Assembly (NCBI GenBank): GCA_002404015.1
Contig: DHIW01000055.1
Location: 1-21,257, forward strand
From: Chloroflexi bacterium UBA4736
Lineage (GTDB): Bacteria; Chloroflexota; Dormibacteria; Dormibacterales; Dormibacteraceae
DNA: 21,257 nt
Direction: 5' to 3'
Numbering within the stretch: position 1 is the first letter of the stretch; the number at the start of each line of letters is the position of its first letter. Shown here in pieces: positions 19,001-21,257 of the stretch. Made by a program: the position numbers and the translations under genes. The notes beneath the pieces were generated by a model. The model did no database searches, was not told the origin of the DNA, and was given only the letters and a program-made list of their open reading frames with translations.

Positions 19001-19966
19001 GCTGACCCGCCAGGGGTCGGTGGCCGCGCCGATTCCGGTCACCGCCGGAGTGGAGATGCCAAAGAGCGCTGCCAGGTGCCCCAGCCACTTGACCGCCGGG
19101 GCTCCCGCGCCACCGGCCGTGAGAGATCTGAGCCAGGCCCGCAGGCCCTGCGGGTTGTGCAGGAGGTCGGCGAACGGGAAGGGCGGGATCCCGTCATTGA
19201 GAAGGCCGAGGAGCCCGGGCAGTGACTGGACCAGGCTCTGGCCGGCGGGATCCAGGCTTGACGCCGAATGGAAAGCCTGGCGCAGGAGGCCAACCGCGAC
19301 GTGCGCCGCCTCGCTGCCCAGCTGGTCAGGGTCCAGGACAACTTCGGCGACCGGGCCGGCGCCGTCACCCAGGTCGAGCTCCTCCATGGTGACCCGCACC
19401 CGGACCGGGGTGGCGCCGGTGCCCGAGAGGACCGCGATGCGGAGCGCCTGCAGGCCGATGGGGGACTGACCGACCCCCGTACCGCGCTGCAGGTGGAGGT
19501 TCACGCGAAGCTCGGCGCTGATTGGGCCCTCGGACGTGCCGGCGAGCGCCGTCAGGGCGCCGCCGTCCGCCTTGACGAGGGGCGCTCGGATCGAGAGCCG
19601 AGCCGAGGGCTTGGTCGGATCGCCCAGGTTCTCGCTGGGGCCGGCCACCGAGGCGGCGGCTCCGATCACGACCGGGCCCGTCCCGTCGCCGGTTATGACG
19701 AGAAAGACGTTGCCGTCGTGGCCGGCATCGAAGAGCGGGTGCCAGCGCTCTCCCGCCGGGGCGCCGGCGGCCGCGCCGTCGGCCGGCAGCAGGCCCTCCA
19801 GGGCGCGGAGGAGGGCGGCCCGCTGAGAGGGCGTGGTGAGCATCTGCTCGAGGTGGGTCAGCGGGCTGCCGAACCAGTCGGCGTTGAGCGAGCGGTCGTC
19901 GGAGATGAGACCGATGGCCTGGCCGGCGTCGATAAGTTCCTGGGCGAGGCCGGCGGTGTCGATCAC
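10016..19966 (-). CDS. Giant 3316-aa protein: N-terminal repeats, alpha/beta-hydrolase-like segment, DUF6603-like region
   Basis: One unbroken frame of nearly 10 kb. The GTG at 19966 overlaps the preceding stop (GTGA) with no good Shine-Dalgarno, which suggests coupling. Residues about 240-855 hold three diverged copies of a repeat ending in a GxGTxxDPWxVxL-type motif. Residues about 940-1190 look like a lipase-type alpha/beta hydrolase, with VALVGHSVAGLAAL (nucleophile candidate Ser1054) followed by VTLGAPLAGS. The equivalent loop in related lipases often has a histidine (TPH), here replaced, and I cannot place the Asp and His of a triad. Residues about 1250-2080 alternate short amphipathic strands with glycine-rich loops. 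Residues about 2090-2650, with YLYFDLDLVDGGG, LGLGAGVGVNREL and a closing segment ending in VVSVTIPFG, resemble DUF6603. A proline run lies near 2912. No signal peptide is seen. The gene is confident; the domain calls come from memory and the enzymatic activity is unproven. Confidence 0.88.
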   Translation of the reverse strand: MIDTAGLAQELIDAGQAIGLISDDRSLNADWFGSPLTHLEQMLTTPSQRAALLRALEGLLPADGAAAGAPAGERWHPLFDAGHDGNVFLVITGDGTGPVVIGAAASVAGPSENLGDPTKPSARLSIRAPLVKADGGALTALAGTSEGPISAELRVNLHLQRGTGVGQSPIGLQALRIAVLSGTGATPVRVRVTMEELDLGDGAGPVAEVVLDPDQLGSEAAHVAVGLLRQAFHSASSLDPAGQSLVQSLPGLLGLLNDGIPPFPFADLLHNPQGLRAWLRSLTAGGAGAPAVKWLGHLAALFGISTPAVTGIGAATDPWRVSILAIGTGGLEAVLAIDRDPATGVDVLLPGLAVRLPSAVAGSKAVLKAGATVAAVPLSGVVPAVPLPRAKLLIEAPGTGPLIAPGGAIAIGQVRAGLTWDGARGRLTPLLELDAVDFEGTHHDRIDLSNAQALTQAAQNVLQTALQHVLGTTGAGRSLGALAGLVPPTGHASWPSANLADPGRLAASPLAEISRVHRAVLATAAPNDWGAMLGEIGALAGLAGAPSGSGTPDDAWRIAIDGSGSLGVSLAAWNDASGGTDRLRLGLRVGADQGPIHGSWQLSVAGFDLPAGGRATAHFLGSHRLAASLQPVPALPSVSGVQLEAQAFHAALDWAAGGPARCTADVSGVRVTAEGTTLNVGTISFPAGAGTPANPLGGLGVAPAAAEQVARVLAARAAAAWGGLPAQGLGALAGVHRGLPGLPAEWPLLGDPAQPGALFEHPVAALRDWLRRLVETVAADGTPLAVAWARYAALLLEGAFTSPVLPAGPPIRGSGTAADPWTVPLGNGDPNLPGADGLVWLEPGPPHAWLAAAAARLMAAVTFDELLAGAAAGGRFLPQLAAALQAADLAAAGAGLAGLASYLAGSDGVVPQASQLPTAAGWQPGATPLHSPHHLHPQDPAAIAQIQTALAGFGGADPVVLVSPPFGASGDWAALLAAAGAAADPAAHFDFRQPGVPPSAVDLTTVTATSRFYTCDLADTGAGRLDAMTIQVTRALARVRELHGGGKVALVGHSVAGLAALAAVQSAPAGAVAGLVTLGAPLAGSPLTPILDSGVAGAVRLLRRLAPSGLADANLEGALDHLARALDGFLPPPNPSTPSVAAPYPVPAFAAPASLRLPASVTAVALGGSLAGDLRNEVRTVLAAAVAAVPAPGPGDTGPTHAGIALRLRLLAGGTVGEPTVDAGVRLDLGRVRLSSTPDVTAFRPRVSVDVKLFGSDGWLVGDPGSADARVRWAELGLTIEPPAAPGGHILLTPRAVLHDSAIRQPLVGDVSLGQAGFPELLGSALRALSSPAPDPGSPVAVLLAALSALGLAAPDGHGGVGVAADALAALAADAQGFLGARLRAALDGGTLLGLTGPPGGPWNLPAAALPLNLGLTTSPAGVHISTPGAGLDLGGIRLSSDFRLNLPDLAPQISATLAAGPVTLTLTQPGGHLVLDAAPWVAALTLLPAGSGAAQQAAALSLIPRLALSSAVSAVIESLVGPALRIGPIDALLAGPGAWAQRPGALGAGGGGGGFDGGRIATLLTTIGAAAGLPAAPGGGVLLPGHVAVKVSGGDPLVIEAATTAAIGGALDLQLTISIDRALHVAPAGKATLHANLAPGAAWGTVAVIAEATPSGLGLSLQPGIGAHLTLLPQLSGLDTLLASLTGALLPAVLDATVGTAAVQASPITPVCLQLTSALGLSDPTGNFAGHAAAWAQVGQPGWLEARAAGARQAAIQALAHLLGDPGLPFSIPGVAVAPDAAGTAARWQFTPTGAGFGGHVVVTAGWDAGGPTARLGVENLTLGGSALHVDGSLGYSSGAVALSLTGSVAAPAGLGLEFQPALTASLNAGKLAVRFLPLGVGSDGDLAIDLAPSAGIHPATPNLVALAEKWLLPALGDAALAAAGDTLLQRTPWQGGPTLAALLQTAGVLAAGGPPFSLASPLPAAGDLPLRALAAAAGYQVQVTPTLKISLVNDAGQPYARVGARLTGYLELPAGAVSVRTLFGGPNGMPGSDSGVTLYLAEVTGGSPGLRLRPSLHVVGAGVGVAGSGDSPLVNTNGFRLGGVEGYLYFDLDLVDGGGNPQLSVRNSGAGFELSELGLPLNAIGGAGGSNPVAQSLLAGGPGGGGGAPPGDGQPVNPSVSVSVYDRGGTITFLIKGSRKISIPIHQAFGPLHIEQVDLEVDNASTRMAVLLVGGLKMSGFQVEVIDLGVDVPFATFLHPDTWALDLRGLAASLEAPGVSIAGGLLKNDRPPVEYDGMLTAHLAGIGGITVVGSYARPADYTSLFVFVALDIPLGGPPFLFILGLGAGVGVNRELHVPDDVGRIQNFLLVQAIDDNSLANDPMAALIQMGAAMPPRRGSFWLAAGLRFSTFALVTTTAVIYVELNNGVEVGLLGVSRMALPVGQLALISVELALKARFSSAEGLLSVQAQLTDNSWLFYSDCQLTGGFAFFMWFRKAQFLLTLGGYHPAFQAPSGFPSVPRLGFHWQVSSLIVVKGEAYFALTTSCVMAGGRLEAVFDAGAIRAWFEAHADLLISWDPFVYDIEVGISVGVSAHVRVCFFACADIGITVSVGADLHILGPPFHGSVRVEYWVVSVTIPFGPDPQKPPPLSWPQFRDKYLVSGDPAGTAVDVRPLAGLLPQDPPGAQPAPGTEAQPWRMQPEWVFETGTRVAGGTALDVAARSTIAPAELGAIDLAPMGHEFGGIASVHSLSVEVRQPNGSWVAIPVASSAVTTEVLISDFPEATWHYTDPNHPIAAARTIRGISGLRVTGHPSLPGQTADIHIAVLVDDLVWKARPLPLDPGPEVVGILHGFGAGAESLALISASATAEVLVEAAQKVLSGPLLAAPRADLGFAAQGLQPMAVRALRQNRSAPPQLLPLSAGLTMKPPPLPPPPPIQRPADVTSIPLAGARLRAVLGSRPRPADPAPIRARTTVSGLAAAAGMVRTAPPQAQVLAGARLIRVPAPDASRPTDLAAAGRWLRSAQVGTQVSALAARRLAQTEAAFAAEGAGVAAGETQVWDLPAGPARLELSPGSVARITFLDHAGAVLQDEEGPSGQGGWLPVPDTAAAVVVACLGDLAGLGGVQVGPGPGVVSSAIAPPGGVAATGWQLGEMLPQVGAGTVLCRGGWVSLSRPPRVRRDRTPTSQAMVRMGSATADTAGVQTWLPAATSVVMILLDQQDPTAALDGDLAIAFSGGTLASVPVRVGGGRRLALLYDVTAVEPGVRQIAVSVASAAGWRQAGVVGLGGRAVEWAVRMHGEVPEQLVPEGPLTPDGAVTVRWVSTGPPTQSQGGPQ
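10026..10032 (-). promoter_or_regulatory. Strong Shine-Dalgarno for the 575-aa gene
   Basis: Read on the minus strand, these bases are AAGGAGG, a full anti-16S complement, eleven bases before the GTG at 10014. They lie inside the last codons of the giant gene. This supports the GTG start and is the clearest ribosome site within an operon otherwise dominated by overlapping, coupled starts. Confidence 0.65.
16400..17160 (-). other. Alpha/beta-hydrolase (lipase-like) segment within the giant protein
   Basis: Translated from the giant frame, this stretch reads as a compact alpha/beta-hydrolase core. It has an early strand DPVVLVSPPFGASGDW (the usual place of the oxyanion loop), then a helix ending in VRELHGG. 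The nucleophile elbow VALVGHSVAGLAAL follows, with the serine codon at 16805-16807 (Ser1054), and then a strand VAGLVTLGAPLAGS. The order and spacing match PGAP1/lipase-type folds. The acid and histidine of the triad are not identifiable by eye, so it may be inactive. No separate start site lies here; it is a domain and not a gene. Confidence 0.55.
17400..19245 (-). repeat. Three diverged protein-level repeats inside the giant gene
   Basis: Three blocks of about 110-130 residues begin near residues 243, 476 and 727 of the giant protein. Each starts with a leucine-rich LGxLAGL-like segment, two of them followed by a WP and all by a run resembling LxxxPxxxLRxWLRxL. Each ends in the same kind of motif: GIGAATDPWRVSI, GSGTPDDAWRIAI and GSGTAADPWTVPL, near residues 310, 548 and 811. 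The spacing of about 240-260 residues suggests an internally duplicated module. The DNA itself is not closely repeated, so the duplication is old. Boundaries are approximate. Confidence 0.55.
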
Positions 19967-20595
19967 GGGCTGGTAAGAGCGGTGATCTGGAAGGGGTTGC
20001 CCATGTGCAGGCGCAGCGCCCCGGCCACAGCGGACAGGCCATGGGGGGCGAAGCCGTTCTGAGCGGCGTGATCGGCGGCGAGTCCGGTCAGCGAGGCCCA
20101 GACCGCGTCCTGGACGGTGGCGCCCCAGCGGGCCGCGAGTATGGGGTTGCCACCTGGCACCTCGTCGGTGACCGCGATCAGGCCCGCCGCGGGATCCTGA
20201 GCGGCGAGCGCGAACCTCACGACCACGGGAGCCCTGCCAGTCTGGTCCGTCTCGAGGTCCAGCGAGGCGACCACGGCGCCGTCGAGGATCCTTATCTGGA
20301 GGCTGTCGAGGTGGGCGATGGCCTCCTCGCCGGCGTCGGACCAGACCACGGTGGTCGGGGTGGAGGCGGGGGCAACCGAGCCGTCGGCCGGGCGGCCGGC
20401 GAGGTGGGGTTGGAGCGCGTGGGCCAGGGGGCGGGGGTCCAGGTGGGAGGGGATCTGCTCGGGGACACCGCGCCGGTGGCGCTCGTCTTCATCGTCGCGC
20501 TCTTCTGCGTCCCGGTCCCGATCACGCCGGTGGTCCTCGTCTTGCTCGCGCTCTTTTGTCTCTCTGCCCTTCTCGAGAAAGATCAAGACCAGCAT
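19963..20595 (-). CDS. Hypothetical 210-aa protein with a highly charged N-terminal region
   Basis: First substantial gene of the operon. I place the start at the ATG at 20595, which overlaps the stop of a short upstream ORF as TGATG. The frame is open further, to a TTG at 20637. The stop overlaps the GTG of the giant gene (GTGA). Residues about 9-45 are a dense mix of Arg, Asp and Glu (RDRDRDAEERDDEDERHRR), likely disordered or coiled. From about 75 onwards the protein looks folded: VVWSDAGEEAIAHLDSLQIR, VVASLDLETDQTGRAPVVV, VRFALAAQDP and GATVQDAVWASLTGLA. No signal peptide, membrane segment or catalytic motif is visible, and I do not recognise a named family. The charged strand's antisense reads as hydrophobic residues, which gives a misleading membrane-like open frame on the plus strand. 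Confidence 0.7.
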   Translation of the reverse strand: MLVLIFLEKGRETKEREQDEDHRRDRDRDAEERDDEDERHRRGVPEQIPSHLDPRPLAHALQPHLAGRPADGSVAPASTPTTVVWSDAGEEAIAHLDSLQIRILDGAVVASLDLETDQTGRAPVVVRFALAAQDPAAGLIAVTDEVPGGNPILAARWGATVQDAVWASLTGLAADHAAQNGFAPHGLSAVAGALRLHMGNPFQITALTSP

Positions 20596-20648
20596 CAGGC
20601 GGCCACAAGCTCGCTGGCTTGTCCAGCCGCGTCCCAACGCCCGTCCAT
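20595..20648 (-). CDS. Possible 17-aa leader ORF, translationally coupled to the operon
   Basis: A short frame reads MDGRWDAAGQASELVAA and ends in TGA, sharing its last base with the ATG of the next gene (TGATG). GGGGGA lies a few bases upstream of its ATG, while the next gene has no good ribosome site of its own. This is the usual pattern for a leader that delivers ribosomes to the following gene. It has no runs of one amino acid that would suggest attenuation. In GC-rich DNA a frame this short can arise by chance, so the call rests on the overlap and the ribosome site. Confidence 0.35.
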   Translation of the reverse strand: MDGRWDAAGQASELVAA

Positions 20649-20685
20649 ATCGTCCCCCGTCTGCCTAATACCCGCGTCGGTGGGA

Positions 20686-20714
20686 AGCCTAATGTGCCCG
20701 GCGCTTCGGCGCAA
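20686..20714 (-). promoter_or_regulatory. Candidate sigma-70-type promoter for the operon
   Basis: On the minus strand, TTGCGC (20714-20709) is followed after exactly 17 bases by TAGGCT (20691-20686), which keeps the conserved TA...T of a -10 element. Initiation would fall near 20678, about 30 bases before the leader ORF. Each hexamer matches consensus at only three of six bases, which is common in GC-rich genomes, so this is a plausible candidate only. Confidence 0.35.
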
Positions 20715-20733
20715 GACGGCCGTGCGCGCCGTC
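20715..20733. other. Stem-loop between the divergent genes
   Basis: GACGGC (20715-20720) and GCCGTC (20728-20733) form a perfect six-base stem with a seven-base loop. Immediately beside it, 20701-20712 is GCGC-TTCG-GCGC, a short stem with the very stable UUCG-type loop. No T-run follows in either direction, so these are not convincing intrinsic terminators. They sit centrally between the inverted TAGGCTT boxes. Confidence 0.35.
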
Positions 20734-20824
20734 CGCTGCTAGGCTTTACGTCGCTGAGAGGCCGCTGCCGTCGCCGATCTCCGGTGGTTACGCCTCGCCG
20801 TCCAGCTGATCGGGAGGGGCCGAT

Positions 20825-20959
20825 ATGGGGCTGTTCGAGGAAAACCCGTGGCTGCTGGTGCCGTTTATCCTTGTGGTCGTCGCGGGCTACGACATCGCCA
20901 AATGGGGGGTGCGCAGCATGCTGGCACTGCCGGGAGAGCGCACTGAGCGCAAAAACTGA
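20825..20959 (+). CDS. 44-aa single-pass membrane protein
   Basis: The ATG at 20825 is preceded by GGGAGGGG at 20812-20819 with a five-base spacer, an excellent ribosome site. The product starts MGLFEENPW, then has one hydrophobic helix (LLVPFILVVVAGY, about residues 10-22). An amphipathic basic segment (AKWGVRSML) follows, and the tail is charged (GERTERKN). By the positive-inside rule the C-terminus should be cytoplasmic. The gene diverges from the operon and shares its control region, so it may be co-regulated. It is not recognised as a named family. A regulator of the operon, an assembly factor or a membrane anchor are all possible. Confidence 0.6.
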   Translation: MGLFEENPWLLVPFILVVVAGYDIAKWGVRSMLALPGERTERKN

Positions 20960-20987
20960 TGCGGCCAGCGCAACGCGTGTGTCTCTC

Positions 20988-21005
20988 GCGGCGTCCATGC
21001 GCCGC
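20988..21005. terminator. Weak candidate terminator hairpin
   Basis: GCGGCG (20988-20993) and CGCCGC (21000-21005) form a perfect six-base stem with a six-base loop, about 28 bases beyond the stop of the 44-aa gene. No T-run follows, but GC-rich bacteria often use such stems. It could also serve the short minus-strand frame ending at 21014. Confidence 0.25.
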
Positions 21006-21013
21006 TCCCATGG

Positions 21014-21124
21014 TCACCTGACAGTTAACCACTGAGCCACATCATCAACCGAGCTGCCGTCGCGAGTGAGTTGGATCAAGGTCACCAGGTGGACCAGCGT
21101 TGCGGCATAGATGGGCGTGGACAT
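21014..21124 (-). CDS. Possible 36-aa ORF or gene remnant beside the inverted repeat
   Basis: An ATG at 21124 opens a 36-residue frame beginning MSTPIYAATLVHLVTLIQL and ending VAQWLTVR before TGA. The composition looks protein-like, with a helical stretch and then an acidic turn, but there is no clear Shine-Dalgarno. The same frame stays open upstream without a start through the inverted repeat. It could be the remains of a gene interrupted by an insertion sequence, or a chance frame. The base composition here is visibly less GC-rich than in the operon. No function is proposed. Confidence 0.25.
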   Translation of the reverse strand: MSTPIYAATLVHLVTLIQLTRDGSSVDDVAQWLTVR

Positions 21125-21152
21125 TGCTTTAACCGCTCTGGTATCTGCGCAA

Positions 21153-21180
21153 GGTGACCTGCGGGTGCCGAGAACCGGAT
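21153..21180 (-). repeat. Right copy of the 28-bp imperfect inverted repeat (possible IS end)
   Basis: The reverse complement of this segment matches bases 1-28 at 25 of 28 positions, including an unbroken 14-base core. It begins eight bases past the stop codon of a transposase-like tail on the minus strand (21188). That is the position expected for the terminal repeat of an insertion sequence whose body lies to the right of the window. Homology with the left copy ends at about 21152, which would be the junction between element and cargo. Confidence 0.5.
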
Positions 21181-21187
21181 TCCGTCG

Positions 21188-21257
21188 TCATGCGGCGATC
21201 TCGTACTCGTGAATGAGCCCGCTGAGTCGATCACGTCGGTAAACAGCCCCGATGTCG
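21188..21257 (-). CDS. C-terminal tail of a probable transposase/integrase (5' end outside window)
   Basis: The minus-strand frame entering from the right edge reads DIGAVYRRDRLSGLIHEYEI and ends AA before TGA at 21190-21188. From memory, a basic RRDRL-GLIHEY-AA ending is typical of rve-type transposases and integrases of high-GC bacteria, so I read this as the end of such a gene. Only 22 residues are visible, so the family cannot be fixed. The nearby inverted repeat supports a mobile element. An unrelated protein with a similar short ending remains possible. Confidence 0.4.
   Translation of the reverse strand, partial: DIGAVYRRDRLSGLIHEYEIAA

Larger units (their letters stand above)
20663..20746. 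promoter_or_regulatory. Cluster of TAGGC boxes in the divergent control region
   Basis: GCCTAAT occurs at 20663-20669 and again at 20687-20693, 24 bases apart, in the same orientation. AAGCCTA at 20685-20691 forms a perfect 7-base inverted pair with TAGGCTT at 20740-20746. The boxes overlap the candidate -10 of the operon and lie upstream of the divergent membrane protein gene. They could be binding sites for a regulator that controls both directions, or could simply reflect promoter-like elements facing each way. Confidence 0.35.

Noticed and set aside
20005..20742. Plus-strand frame with a membrane-like hydrophobic stretch
   Set aside because: The hydrophobic run is the antisense of the Asp/Arg/Glu-rich N-terminus of the 210-aa protein. 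The rest mirrors the minus-strand gene and lacks a good start.
20522..20998. 158-residue minus-strand frame upstream of the operon
   Set aside because: It runs through the promoter-like and hairpin sequences and has low-complexity composition with no folded-looking segment.
20556..21035. 159-residue plus-strand frame across the control region
   Set aside because: It has no ribosome site, is full of Arg/Pro/Ser, and overlaps the better-supported 44-aa gene in another frame.
21129..21191. 20-residue minus-strand frame MTTESGSRHPQ... overlapping the transposase-like stop as ATGA
   Set aside because: It mostly spells the inverted repeat itself and ends quickly. It is better explained as an IS end than as a gene, although the left copy shares the SGSRHPQ reading.

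Overview
The window is GC-rich bacterial DNA. Third codon positions are mostly G or C, starts include GTG and probably TTG, and genes are packed with 4-base overlaps. This fits a high-GC soil-type bacterium such as an actinomycete or a high-GC Chloroflexota/Dormibacterota relative, but nothing seen (no rRNA, tRNA or housekeeping gene) fixes the taxon. Both extreme ends are less GC-rich than the middle.

Almost the whole window (169-20648) is one minus-strand operon, transcribed right to left. Its order is a possible 17-aa leader ORF, a 210-aa protein with a charged N-terminus, a giant 3316-aa protein, a 575-aa protein, a 333-aa protein, a 1326-aa protein and a 1048-aa beta-propeller protein with a C-terminal membrane anchor. 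Five of the six junctions are stop/start overlaps (TGATG, GTGA, GTGA, ATGA, ATGA). The sixth leaves a 1-base gap and has a strong Shine-Dalgarno. The proteins are therefore probably made together and act together. The giant protein carries three copies of an N-terminal repeat, an alpha/beta-hydrolase-like segment with a GHSVAG elbow, and a long beta-rich region that I recognise as DUF6603-like. The last gene has BNR/Asp-box propeller repeats, a CARDB-like domain and a tail anchor. The 575-, 333- and 1326-aa proteins resemble conserved hypothetical families without a known role. No gene has a clear signal peptide and none belongs to a named secretion, phage-tail, restriction or biosynthesis system. 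The operon is the best candidate here for an undescribed multi-protein assembly.

Upstream of the operon (20649-20824) is a compact control region with a candidate promoter, three TAGGC boxes and a stem-loop. It separates the operon from a divergent 44-aa single-pass membrane protein (20825-20959).

The two window ends are related. Bases 1-28 match the reverse complement of 21153-21180 at 25 of 28 positions. At the right end this sequence lies just after what looks like the C-terminal tail of a transposase/integrase reading inward. The simplest reading is that the gene block sits between inverted copies of related insertion sequences, most of which lie outside the window.
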